The position numbers and the translations under genes are program-made. The notes below the pieces were generated by a model. That model was given only the letters and a program-made list of their open reading frames with translations. It was not told where the DNA came from and did no database searches. From Sphingomicrobium sp. (GTDB lineage Bacteria > Pseudomonadota > Alphaproteobacteria > Sphingomonadales > Sphingomonadaceae): DNA of 6,661 nucleotides. Below are positions 1-6,501 of this stretch, in pieces (within the stretch, counting starts at the first letter, position 1; every line of letters begins with the position of its first letter). The stretch spans positions 1 to 6,661 of the forward strand of contig JASLBJ010000114.1 in the NCBI GenBank assembly GCA_030146725.1. Reading direction: 5' to 3'.

Positions 1-200
1 GGCTCGCTCTGGTCGGGCAGTCGCACGTCGGCGCCACCGACTGAAACGCCGCCGATCACGACACGATCGGAATGCGTGTAGTTGAGCACAACCTCGCCTT
101 CGCGGAACAGATCCGGGATCAGGTAGCGGTCGCGCAGTTCGTCGTTGGAGACGCACTCCATCATGTCTGGATGCGTCGCGTAATAAGTACGTTCGAACAT
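1..200 (-). CDS. kduI: KduI, 5-dehydro-4-deoxy-D-glucuronate isomerase (partial, C-terminus outside window)
   Basis: Only the first 66 residues are in the window. They match the N-terminus of KduI (4-deoxy-L-threo-5-hexosulose-uronate ketol-isomerase). Visible family features are a Y-Y-A-T-H-P-D opening (residues 6-12), an E-L-R-D-R-Y-L-I segment (21-28), and [13 protein letters not shown] (39-51), equivalent to the Y-S-H-I-D-R-I-I-V-G-G stretch of the E. coli enzyme. The family is cytosolic and cupin-like. It isomerises 5-keto-4-deoxyuronate, formed from unsaturated uronates released by pectin, alginate or similar lyases, to 3-deoxy-D-glycero-2,5-hexodiulosonate. The metal-binding His/Glu residues lie beyond the edge, so catalytic competence cannot be judged. 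The ATG at 200-198 is preceded by GGAGA (212-208) at good spacing. The gene starts 13 bases after the uxaC stop, so the two are almost certainly one operon. Confidence 0.9.
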   Translation of the reverse strand, partial: MFERTYYATHPDMMECVSNDELRDRYLIPDLFREGEVVLNYTHSDRVVIGGVSVGGADVRLPDQSE

Positions 201-213
201 TTGCAAATCTCCG

Positions 214-1650
214 TCAGGCGGCTTCGGCTTGGCTCTGGTCAAGGCGGTAGGCGCGTTTGACCAGGCCGTAGGTGAGCTCGTGGGCAAGCTCGGCAGCTTC
301 CCAATCCTCAATGCGGTGCTCGGCTACAAGCCGCGCGAGGAAGGCGCAATCGACGCGGCGGGCAACATCGTGCCGTGCCGGGATCGAAAGAAATGCGCGC
401 GTGTCGTCGTTGAAGCCGACCGTGTTGTAGAAGCCGGCGCTCTCCGTGGTCATCTCACGAAAGCGGCGCATCCCCTCGGGGCTGTCGTGAAACCACCAGG
501 AGGGCCCCAGCTTCAGGCAGGGATAATGGCCGGCGAGCGGTGCGAGCTCGCGCGAATAGCTGCTCTCGTCCAGCGTGAAGAGGATGATCGACAGGCGCGT
601 GTCGTTGCCGAACCGGTCGAGCAGCGGCTTCAGCGCATGAACGTAATCGACGCGGGTCGGGATGTCGGCCCCCTTGTCGCGACCGTAAGCCGCATGGAGC
701 GTCCGGTTGTGGTTGCGAACGGAGCCAGGGTGAATTTGCATCACCATGCCGTCGTCAATGCTCATCGCTGCCATCTCGGTCAGCATCTGCGCGCGGAAAA
801 GCTCGGCATCGTCGGGCGTCCAAGTTCCGCCAACGATGCGGCCGAACAACGATATCTTATCGCTCGACGAGAGATCGGCGGTGCGCGCCGTAGGGTGGCC
901 ATGATCGGTTGCGGTGGCACCAGCCGCGCGAAAGTCTGTGCGGCGCTTCCGGTGCGCCGCCAGATAGCCCGACCAGCCGTGCACGTCCTCGCCGGTCAGC
1001 TCCGCGAAACGCGTCAGCGCTGCGGCAAAATCCTCATGCTCCGGATCAATGACCGCGTCTGGCCGGTATGTCGTGACCACCTGGCCGCTCCAGCCGGAGG
1101 CCCGGATGGCGGCATGGTGGACAAGCTCCTCGTGCGCCCCTTCAGTCGTAGCAAGAAGTTCGATCCCGAACTGGTCGAACAAGGCGCGCGGCCGGAAAGC
1201 AGGCGTGGAGAGCGCCTCGTCAATGCTGTCGAAATAATGATCGGCAGTTGCAGGCTCCAGCGACACATCCAAGCCGAACACCTCGGAAAACACATGGTCG
1301 AGCCACATGCGCGAAGGAGTGCCGCGGAAGAGATGATAATGGCCCGCGAAGAGGCGCCATGCGCTGCGCGGATCAGCCGGAGACGGGCCCTTCTTGCTCG
1401 ACACACCAAGCGATTCGAGCGGGACTCCCTGGCTGTAGAGCATCCGGTAGAGATAATGGTCGGGAGCCAGCAGCAGCTCGGTGGGGTTGCTCCAGGGGGC
1501 ATCGGTCGCGAACCAGGCCGGATCGGTGTGACCATGGGGGCTAATGATCGGCAGGCCGCGCACCTCTTCGTACAAGGCGCGTGCGATGGAGCGGGTGTGG
1601 GGATCCGCCGGGAGCAGTCGATCGTGATTGAGCTGAAGAGGCCTCGGCAT
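214..1650 (-). CDS. uxaC: Glucuronate (uronate) isomerase UxaC
   Basis: Full-length UxaC (EC 5.3.1.12), 478 residues against about 470 for the family. It converts D-glucuronate to D-fructuronate and D-galacturonate to D-tagaturonate, the first step of hexuronate breakdown, in the cytosol. Evidence (numbering from the upstream ATG at 1656): the amidohydrolase-fold metal motif P-H-G-H-T-D-P at 40-46, D-H-G-H-P at 251-255, [12 protein letters not shown] at 306-317, [12 protein letters not shown] at 385-396, and F-N-D-D-T-R with following S-I-P-A-R-H-D at 415-430, all typical of UxaC. Two ATGs lie two codons apart (1656 and 1650). I chose 1650 because AGGA at 1659-1656 sits five bases before it, while the upstream ATG would have its AGG directly abutting; starting at 1656 is possible. 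The gene is downstream of the lacI-type gene on the same strand but has its own operator at 1703-1716. It is followed closely by kduI. Confidence 0.96.
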   Translation of the reverse strand: MPRPLQLNHDRLLPADPHTRSIARALYEEVRGLPIISPHGHTDPAWFATDAPWSNPTELLLAPDHYLYRMLYSQGVPLESLGVSSKKGPSPADPRSAWRLFAGHYHLFRGTPSRMWLDHVFSEVFGLDVSLEPATADHYFDSIDEALSTPAFRPRALFDQFGIELLATTEGAHEELVHHAAIRASGWSGQVVTTYRPDAVIDPEHEDFAAALTRFAELTGEDVHGWSGYLAAHRKRRTDFRAAGATATDHGHPTARTADLSSSDKISLFGRIVGGTWTPDDAELFRAQMLTEMAAMSIDDGMVMQIHPGSVRNHNRTLHAAYGRDKGADIPTRVDYVHALKPLLDRFGNDTRLSIILFTLDESSYSRELAPLAGHYPCLKLGPSWWFHDSPEGMRRFREMTTESAGFYNTVGFNDDTRAFLSIPARHDVARRVDCAFLARLVAEHRIEDWEAAELAHELTYGLVKRAYRLDQSQAEAA

Positions 1651-1700
1651 GATCATCCTAACGCTCGTCGCTGGTGATCGTCGCCACCCTTGCTGGATTT

Positions 1701-1729
1701 TTGGTAACCGGTGTCAAATGCCGATGCAA
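1701..1729 (-). promoter_or_regulatory. Possible uxaC promoter overlapping operator 1
   Basis: On the minus strand TTGCAT (1729-1724) and TACCAA (1706-1701) are separated by 17 bases, with the operator lying across the spacer and the -10 box. Both hexamers are weak matches to the sigma-70 consensus. The support is mainly geometric: the same arrangement (box, operator in the spacer, box) is seen before the hydratase-like gene at 6441-6469. A start near 1693 would give a leader of about 40 bases. Confidence 0.3.
1703..1716 (-). promoter_or_regulatory. Operator copy 1, upstream of uxaC-kduI
   Basis: Read on the minus strand this is TGACACCGGTTACC. It differs by one base from two other copies in the window (2914-2927 and 6448-6461). 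It is an imperfect inverted repeat around a central ACCGGT, the even-length, C|G-centred form typical of LacI-family operators. It lies about 53 bases before the uxaC ATG in the gap between the regulator gene and uxaC. Inference: it is bound by the LacI-family protein encoded at 2816-1761. Confidence 0.8.
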
Positions 1730-1760
1730 GTCGCTTCGTGACAAGACTCAGGCGGATGAA

Positions 1761-2816
1761 TTATTTCCGCGGCGGCGCGACAGAGGCGCGGCGGACGAGG
1801 GTCGAGAGAAAGATCGCGCCTTCTTCCACAGGCTCGCCGCGATTGACGATTTCGCCGACCACCTTCAATGCCGCAGCTCTCGCCATGGAAATGATGGGCC
1901 AGCGGACCGTCGTCAGTGGCGGCCAGATGTGGGCCGCAATCGCCGTGTCGTCGAACCCGATAACAGATAGATCTTCGGGTACCGAAATGCCGCGATGCCG
2001 CGCTGCGTGGACGACGCCGGCGGCCATTTCATCGTTCGACGCGAAGATTGCCGTAGGGCGCGGCGACAGGTCAAGGAGACGGTTTGCTGCGCTGATCCCC
2101 GATTCAAACGTGTAATTGCCCTCGGCAACGAGGCTCCGCGGCAGCTTGATCCCAGCGCTTCGGAGCGCATCTTCGAAGCCTAGGCGGCGCTCGGCCGCCG
2201 AACGGAAGCCGTCGGGTCCTTGGATCAGCCCGATCAGCTTGTGCCCCTGTTCGATAAGGAATTCCGCCGCCTCGCGCACCGCCACCCGATCGTTCGAGGC
2301 GACCATATGCTCGGGATCGTCAAGTTCCGCCGATCCCATCCTCGTATAACGGACACCGAGTTCGTCACAGAGGCGGGCAAGATCGTCATTCTCCGAGATT
2401 GGCGGCAGCAGCACGACGCCAAACAGGCGCTGCCGCTGGAGAAAATCACGGACATCGTCGAGCATCGCCGAGGACCTGCGGTCCACCGGCCGAACGACAA
2501 GTTCGAACTCCGTCCCCTGCAGAGCCTCGAGAATGCCTTGCTGAACGTTGAGCACCATCTGTGCATTGGGGTTGTCGTGGATGAGCCCGACGAGGAAGTT
2601 GCGGCGGAGGGCAAGTGCGCGGGCCTGCGGGTTCGGCACATAGCCAAGCTGCCTGATCACCTGCTGCACCCGGTCGCGAGTCTCGTCGTTGAGCAGAGGG
2701 GAACGGTTGATTACCCGGCTGACCGTCTTCTTGGAGACGCCCGCGACGCGGGCGACATCGTTGATGGTCGGTTTGGACAGGCTTCTGTCTGCAATCTTGT
2801 CGTCTTTATCAGCCAA
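1761..2816 (-). CDS. LacI-family transcriptional regulator of hexuronate catabolism
   Basis: A 351-residue LacI/GalR-family repressor of usual length. The N-terminal helix-turn-helix is at 16-37 (T-I-N-D-V-A-R-V-A-G-V-S-K-K-T-V-S-R-V-I-N). The hinge helix region is near 61-70 (P-N-P-Q-A-R-A-L-A-L). A periplasmic-binding-protein-like effector domain runs from about 74 to 345 and includes A-S-N-D-E-M-A at 259-265 and I-G-F-D-D-T at 286-291. The recognition helix carries K-K-T at the positions that read the operator in this family. The only in-frame start after the upstream in-frame stop (TGA at 2831-2829) is TTG at 2816, with a strong GAGGGG (2830-2825) eight bases before it. It is divergent from uxaA and upstream of uxaC on the same strand. 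Inference: it represses the three units carrying the 14-bp palindrome and is relieved by a pathway intermediate, which the sequence does not identify. The exact subfamily name (UxuR-, KdgR- or ExuR-like role) is not decidable here. Confidence 0.93.
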   Translation of the reverse strand: MADKDDKIADRSLSKPTINDVARVAGVSKKTVSRVINRSPLLNDETRDRVQQVIRQLGYVPNPQARALALRRNFLVGLIHDNPNAQMVLNVQQGILEALQGTEFELVVRPVDRRSSAMLDDVRDFLQRQRLFGVVLLPPISENDDLARLCDELGVRYTRMGSAELDDPEHMVASNDRVAVREAAEFLIEQGHKLIGLIQGPDGFRSAAERRLGFEDALRSAGIKLPRSLVAEGNYTFESGISAANRLLDLSPRPTAIFASNDEMAAGVVHAARHRGISVPEDLSVIGFDDTAIAAHIWPPLTTVRWPIISMARAAALKVVGEIVNRGEPVEEGAIFLSTLVRRASVAPPRK

Positions 2817-2824
2817 GGCATCTT

Positions 2825-2830
2825 CCCCTC
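2825..2830 (-). promoter_or_regulatory. Ribosome binding site deciding the TTG start of the lacI-type gene
   Basis: GAGGGG on the minus strand lies eight bases before the TTG at 2816. It is only three bases before an ATG at 2821, which is in a different frame. The same GAGGGG element, also eight bases from its start codon, precedes the GTG of the hydratase-like gene (6488-6493). This supports the TTG as the genuine start. Confidence 0.65.
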
Positions 2831-2837
2831 AGACGAA

Positions 2838-2851
2838 CGATAGCGCTTCAC
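2838..2851. promoter_or_regulatory. Second operator-like palindrome in the regulator's own promoter region
   Basis: CGATAGCGCTTCAC is an imperfect inverted repeat around a perfect AGCGCT core, resembling LacI-family operators but unlike the ACCGGT-centred sites. On the minus strand it overlaps a possible -10 (CGCTAT, 2845-2840) lying 17 bases after TTGTGG (2868-2863), just before the regulator's ribosome binding site. It could be a control point for the regulator gene by itself or by another protein. One copy only, so the support is weak. Confidence 0.25.
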
Positions 2852-2913
2852 ATTACTGGCCGCCACAAGGGAAGCCGCCCCGCCGCTTGCGCCAGAGGTT
2901 GGATAGCTTATGG

Positions 2914-2927
2914 TGACACCGGTTTCC
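2914..2927 (+). promoter_or_regulatory. Operator copy 2, immediately upstream of uxaA
   Basis: TGACACCGGTTTCC, identical to the copy at 6448-6461 and one base different from the copy at 1703-1716. It ends two bases before the uxaA ATG and lies in the 113-base gap between the divergent regulator gene and uxaA. A further TGACAC half-site starts 17 bases later (2931-2936), inside the first codons of uxaA. A protein bound here would cover the transcription start or the start codon of uxaA. Any effect on the regulator's own promoter would be from about 100 bases upstream of its start codon. Confidence 0.82.
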
Positions 2928-2929
2928 CG

Positions 2930-4444
2930 ATGACACAAGTCGATCACCTTACGGCGCAGGCGCCTTCCCCGGACCTCCTCCGGCTCCACCCGGCCGACAA
3001 CGTGGCCGTCGCCTTGCGTCCGCTCGCTGCTGGCGAAAGCCTTGCTGTGGAAGGTGTCGATCTCAGCGTAATCGAAGCCATACCGCACGGGCACAAGATT
3101 GCGCTTTGCGACCTTCAGAGTGGCGACGAGGTGCGCAAATTCGGATGGCCGATTGGTCGAATGAAGGTGCCGGCGCTAGCCGGGACTCATGTTCACGCGC
3201 ACAACCTTGAAACCTTGCTCACGGGAGTGGAGGGTTATCGCTACGCGCCGGTGACGGGAAAAGCCTTGCCCGAACCTCAAGGCCAATTCCTCGGCTATCG
3301 GCGCGCCGACGGGCGGGTCGGGACACGAAACGAAATCTGGGTGTTGCCTACCGTCGGTTGCGTGGCCCGCACCGCGGAGCGGATAGCATCCATCTCTCAT
3401 GCGCGGCATGCGGGAACACTCGATGGCGTGTTTTCCTTTTCGCATCCTCATGGCTGCTCGCAGCTTGGAGACGACTTGGCTGGTACGCGTTCTGTGCTTG
3501 CTGCCCTCGCTTGCCATCCTAATGCCGGTGGCGTGCTGCTCGTCGGGCTCGGCTGCGAATCGAACCAACTCGACCAGCTGATCGGAGAGGTTCCGGAGAG
3601 CCTGCGCGGCCGGGTGCGGACCTTGCGGGCACAGGGTGTCGAGGATGAAACCGAGGAAGGGCTCCGCCTGGTCGATGATCTTGTCGCAACTGCGTCACCC
3701 GCCAAGCGAATGCCGTTTGCTCTGAGCGAGCTGGTGATCGGCCTGAAGTGCGGCGGATCGGACGGTTTCAGCGGTCTTACCGCCAATCCGCTCGTCGGTC
3801 GCATGGCGGACCGCGTGGTCGGGGCCGGAGGTTCGGCCATCCTCACGGAGATTCCGGAGATCTTCGGCGCCGAACGCCTGTTGATGGCCAGAGCACGCAA
3901 CGAGGCGGTATTCGACGGCATTGTCGGCGTCGTAAACGACTTCAAGCGCTACTTCCTCGCCGCGGGGCAGCCGGTCTCCGAGAATCCGTCGCCCGGCAAT
4001 ATCGCAGGGGGAATTACAACGCTCGAGGAGAAGTCGCTCGGGGCGGTTCAGAAGGCCGGGCAGGCGCCGGTGGAGGACGTGCTGCGCTATGGCAGCCGCA
4101 TACGGCGCCAAGGCCTGACCTTGCTGGAGGCGCCGGGCAATGACGCCGTGTCTTCGACGGCGCTAGCTGCGGCCGGTGCGACCGTGATTTTGTTCACGAC
4201 CGGCCGAGGGACGCCTCTCGGCTTTCCGGTTCCGACGGTGAAGATCGCCTCTAACAGCAAGCTGGCTGCCGCGAAAAAGGGCTGGATCGATTTCGACGCT
4301 GGGCAGGTGCTTGCTGATGGGCTCGAGCAGGCTGCAGACGCTCTGCTGGAGCGTATTGCGGAGATTGCATCGGGAGCTTTCACAGCTGCCGAACGCAATG
4401 GCGAACGCGAGATTGCGATATGGAAGCGCGGCGTGACGCTGTGA
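2930..4444 (+). CDS. uxaA: Altronate dehydratase UxaA
   Basis: Full-length UxaA (EC 4.2.1.7), 504 residues against 495 in E. coli. It dehydrates D-altronate to 2-keto-3-deoxy-D-gluconate in the cytosol, in an iron-dependent family. Both usual parts are fused. An N-terminal SAF domain (about 17-98) includes A-D-N-V-A-V-A-L at 22-29, G-H-K-I-A-L at 54-59 and H-V-H-A-H-N at 87-92. The catalytic domain (about 120-504) includes G-T-R-N-E-I-W-V-L-P-T-V-G-C at 131-144, G-C-S-Q-L-G-D-D at 175-182, C-G-G-S-D-G at 274-279, E-N-P-S-P-G-N at 351-357, T-G-R-G-T-P at 424-429 and the terminal G-V-T-L. ATG 2930 is the only ATG/GTG/TTG that keeps the whole SAF domain, yet no Shine-Dalgarno sequence precedes it and operator 2 ends two bases upstream. 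Translation may be leaderless or nearly so. The stop overlaps the start of uxuB, so coupling is likely. Confidence 0.96.
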   Translation: MTQVDHLTAQAPSPDLLRLHPADNVAVALRPLAAGESLAVEGVDLSVIEAIPHGHKIALCDLQSGDEVRKFGWPIGRMKVPALAGTHVHAHNLETLLTGVEGYRYAPVTGKALPEPQGQFLGYRRADGRVGTRNEIWVLPTVGCVARTAERIASISHARHAGTLDGVFSFSHPHGCSQLGDDLAGTRSVLAALACHPNAGGVLLVGLGCESNQLDQLIGEVPESLRGRVRTLRAQGVEDETEEGLRLVDDLVATASPAKRMPFALSELVIGLKCGGSDGFSGLTANPLVGRMADRVVGAGGSAILTEIPEIFGAERLLMARARNEAVFDGIVGVVNDFKRYFLAAGQPVSENPSPGNIAGGITTLEEKSLGAVQKAGQAPVEDVLRYGSRIRRQGLTLLEAPGNDAVSSTALAAAGATVILFTTGRGTPLGFPVPTVKIASNSKLAAAKKGWIDFDAGQVLADGLEQAADALLERIAEIASGAFTAAERNGEREIAIWKRGVTL

Positions 4445-5814
4445 TGCGGCCGACCGCCACCGGCATCGTTCATTTCGGACCCGGCGCATTCCACCGCGCG
4501 CACCAGGCGGACTATGTCGATCGCCTCCTGGCGGAGGATCCGCGGTGGGGCATCGCTGCGGTGTCGATGCGCTCCTCCGGCACGGTCGAGGCGCTGAAAC
4601 GACAGGATGGAGTCTATACGCTCGTCATTTTCGATAGGGAGCCAAGCTTTCAGAGGATCGGGGCGCATAATCGTTTTTTCGGGCCGGGCGAAGGTGCCGG
4701 CGTGCGAAGGCTCCTTGGCGACACTCGGGTGAAGATCGTCTCCAGCACTGTGACCGAGAAGGGCTATTGTCTTCGCGGCGACGGCACCCTCGATTTGGCG
4801 CATCCAGACATCGTCCATGACCTCGCACATCCCGAACAACCTGAAAGCCTGGTGGGGTGGCTTGCGCTGGGCCTTGCCGACCGCCGCGCGGCCGGCATGC
4901 AGCCTTTCACGCCGCTCTGCTGCGACAACATGGTTGCAAATGGCCGCAAGCTCGGTGCTGCTGTCGAAGCCCTGGCTCGGCGGCTTAACCCGGCACTCGC
5001 CGACTGGATCGCCACTGAAGTGCGCTTTCCCAACAGCATGGTCGACTCGATCACGCCGGCGACTGACGAACGGACGCGCGATGCGGTGCGGTCTGCAACC
5101 GGCTTCGATGACGCCATTCCGGTCAGCCGCGAACCTTACAAGGCCTGGATCATCGAGGATGTTCTGCCGGATGGGGCGCCGGACCTTGCTTCTGTCGGAG
5201 CGGTGCTGACGAACGACGTCGCCGCTTACGAACTGGCCAAGCTGCGCATTCTAAACGGGGCGCATTCGAGCCTCGCCTATCTCGGGCTGCTGATTGGCCA
5301 TGAGACCGTCGCCGACGCCATGGACGATGCAGTGCTTTCTGCCTTTATCGAGCGGTTGCTCCGCGAAGACATAATCCCCAGCATCAAGCCGGCCTTCGAC
5401 CTTCATCGTTATGCAGATGAGATCCTCCAGCGCTTCCGCAACCCCGCCATCGCCCACAAGCTTTCTCAGATTGCCTGGGACGGATCGCAGAAGCTGCCCT
5501 ACCGGCTCCTCGACACGGTGCAGGACGCGTTGCAGTCGGGGCGGTCGGTGAACCGCCTCGTCTTGCCGATTGCTGCCTGGATTGTATTCGTGGAGCAACA
5601 GGCGCGCGCAGGAGTGCATATCGTCGATCCGCTTGCCGAACGATTGGCCGACATTGGTAGGGGTGACAGGTCAGTTTCGGATTTGCTGGCGTTACGCCAG
5701 GTATTCCCTGAGGTCCTCGCCGAAGACTCGAGCTTTACCTCCGCCCTGACAAGAGCTGTCGCTGCTCTGCACGACCGCGGCGCTCGCGCGACCATTGGAG
5801 ATCAAGATGCGTGA
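4444..5814 (+). CDS. uxuB: Hexuronate reductase of the mannitol dehydrogenase family (UxuB-like)
   Basis: A polyol-specific long-chain dehydrogenase closest in appearance to UxuB, D-mannonate oxidoreductase (EC 1.1.1.57), which reduces D-fructuronate with NADH. Numbered from the upstream ATG at 4420: nucleotide-binding G-I-V-H-F-G-P-G-A-F-H-R-A-H-Q at 15-29, T-V-T-E-K-G-Y at 110-116, C-D-N-M at 168-171, F-P-N-S-M-V-D-S-I-T-P at 203-213, the catalytic Lys/Asn/His pattern K274, N279, H282 in K-L-R-I-L-N-G-A-H, and D-G-S-Q-K-L-P near 355. Starts at 4420 (ATG), 4441 (GTG) and 4444 (ATG) are all in frame. I chose 4444 because it shares one base with the uxaA stop (TGATG), a common coupled arrangement; 4441 gives a GTGA overlap. 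None has a convincing ribosome binding site. At 456-464 residues it is a little shorter than E. coli UxuB (486), mostly at the N-terminus. Because its partner is altronate dehydratase, tagaturonate reduction (the UxaB role) is a real alternative. Confidence 0.9.
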   Translation: MRPTATGIVHFGPGAFHRAHQADYVDRLLAEDPRWGIAAVSMRSSGTVEALKRQDGVYTLVIFDREPSFQRIGAHNRFFGPGEGAGVRRLLGDTRVKIVSSTVTEKGYCLRGDGTLDLAHPDIVHDLAHPEQPESLVGWLALGLADRRAAGMQPFTPLCCDNMVANGRKLGAAVEALARRLNPALADWIATEVRFPNSMVDSITPATDERTRDAVRSATGFDDAIPVSREPYKAWIIEDVLPDGAPDLASVGAVLTNDVAAYELAKLRILNGAHSSLAYLGLLIGHETVADAMDDAVLSAFIERLLREDIIPSIKPAFDLHRYADEILQRFRNPAIAHKLSQIAWDGSQKLPYRLLDTVQDALQSGRSVNRLVLPIAAWIVFVEQQARAGVHIVDPLAERLADIGRGDRSVSDLLALRQVFPEVLAEDSSFTSALTRAVAALHDRGARATIGDQDA

Positions 5815-6444
5815 CATCGGTTCGATCATGCGTGCAGCACCAGTATCCCCGTGCTCGTGATCGAGCGGGTTGAAGAGGCGGCGCCCATAGCTCGAGCGCT
5901 CGTCGCCGGGGGGCTTCCTGCCCTGGAAGTCACTCTCCGCACGCCGGCAGCACTCGATGTGATCAGAGCCATGACGCAGGTCCCGGGTGCAATCGTTGGC
6001 GCGGGAACGGTGCTTAACCCAGACCAGTTTGGCGCGGCTGCGCAGGCGGGTGCTGAGTTCGTGGTCAGTCCGGGGCTCACGGAAAGCCTTGCCGAAGCAG
6101 CCGCGGAACCGCCTATCCCGCTTTTGCCGGGGGTAGCATCCGCCGGAGATATCATGCGCGCCCTAGACCTCGGCTTCACGCGCCTGAAATTCTTTCCCGC
6201 AGTCGCGTCGGGGGGTGTCGCGGCCTCAAGGCGCTCAGCTCGGCTTTCGGTCAAGTTCGCTTCTGCCAACCGGCGGGATCACACCGAACACGGCTTCGGA
6301 CTGGCTCGCGCTAGAAGCGGTGGCGTGCGTTGGCGGAAGCTGGCTCGTTCCCGGCGCATCGGCGGACAGCGGGGAGATTTCCATGCGGGCTTGCAAAGCA
6401 GCGTCACTGCGCTGAAAGCCATTCCCGGTCTTGAGCGTCATTGA
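5807..6444 (+). pseudogene. eda: KDPG aldolase (Eda-like), reading frame broken by multiple single-base losses
   Basis: Pieces of a class I 2-keto-3-deoxy-6-phosphogluconate aldolase, which would split KDPG to pyruvate and glyceraldehyde-3-phosphate. The start is normal: ATG at 5807 overlaps the uxuB stop, with GGAG at 5797-5800, and reads M-R-D-I-G-S-I-M-R-A-A-P-V. It then meets TGA at 5858. The family sequence resumes in another frame from about 5845 (I-P-V-L-V-I-E-R-V, then L-E-V-T-L-R-T with the catalytic Glu, G-A-G-T-V-L, and L-K-F-F-P-A with the Schiff-base Lys). It moves to a third frame at about 6224 (L-K-A-L-S-S-A-F-G) and to another at about 6268 (T-G-G-I-T-P, the phosphate-binding loop, then C-V-G-G-S-W-L-V-P). 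It apparently moves once more between 6371 and 6404 to reach V-T-A-L-K-A-I-P-G-L-E-R-H and the stop at 6442-6444. Without that last shift it would end at 6415. Each shift is explained by one missing base. Active-site residues are retained, so this is either very recent decay or sequencing error. Confidence 0.88.
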
Positions 6445-6469
6445 TTATGACACCGGTTTCCATTACTTT
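6441..6469 (+). promoter_or_regulatory. Possible promoter of the hydratase-like gene
   Basis: TTGATT (6441-6446) and TACTTT (6464-6469) are 17 bases apart and the operator lies in the spacer, so binding would block RNA polymerase. The hexamers match the sigma-70 consensus moderately (4 of 6 and 3 of 6). The layout mirrors the one proposed before uxaC. Transcription would begin near 6476, leaving a leader of about 25 bases with the ribosome binding site. Confidence 0.4.
6448..6461 (+). promoter_or_regulatory. Operator copy 3, upstream of the hydratase-like gene
   Basis: TGACACCGGTTTCC, identical to the copy before uxaA although 3.5 kb away. It starts three bases after the last stop of the aldolase region and 54 bases before the next start codon. 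Its presence implies that the following gene has its own promoter and belongs to the same regulon as uxaC and uxaA. Confidence 0.82.
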
Positions 6470-6501
6470 CATGTCAAAATAAACGCTGAGGGGTCCTGAA
6501 A

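Noticed and set aside
229..1677. A 482-codon open frame on the plus strand opposite uxaC
   Set aside because: Antisense shadow of uxaC created by GC-rich codon structure. Its translation shows no recognisable family and is rich in Arg and Ala, while the minus-strand reading is an unmistakable uronate isomerase.
1710..1715. TTGACA on the minus strand in operator 1 as a consensus -35 box
   Set aside because: No acceptable -10 hexamer lies 16-18 bases downstream (AGCAAG at 17), so the match is probably incidental to the operator sequence.
2220..2843. A 207-codon plus-strand open frame opposite the regulator
   Set aside because: Shadow of the LacI-family gene, which has clear domains on the other strand.
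2711..3094. A 127-codon minus-strand frame spanning the regulator start and the uxaA 5' end, including the ATG at 2821
   Set aside because: It crosses two divergent promoters and overlaps real coding sequence in other frames. No family resemblance.
5840..5860. Programmed frameshifting in the aldolase
   Set aside because: No slippery heptamer is evident, and several further shifts follow in the same gene, which fits decay or base-run error far better.
6215..6415. A separate small gene of 66 codons
   Set aside because: Its residues are the phosphate-loop and C-terminal part of the aldolase in a shifted frame, so it is a fragment of the eda-like gene and not an independent gene.
5851..6444. 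An intact aldolase starting at GTG 5851
   Set aside because: The frame loses family similarity after about 6224 and lacks the normal N-terminus, which is visible upstream in another frame from ATG 5807.
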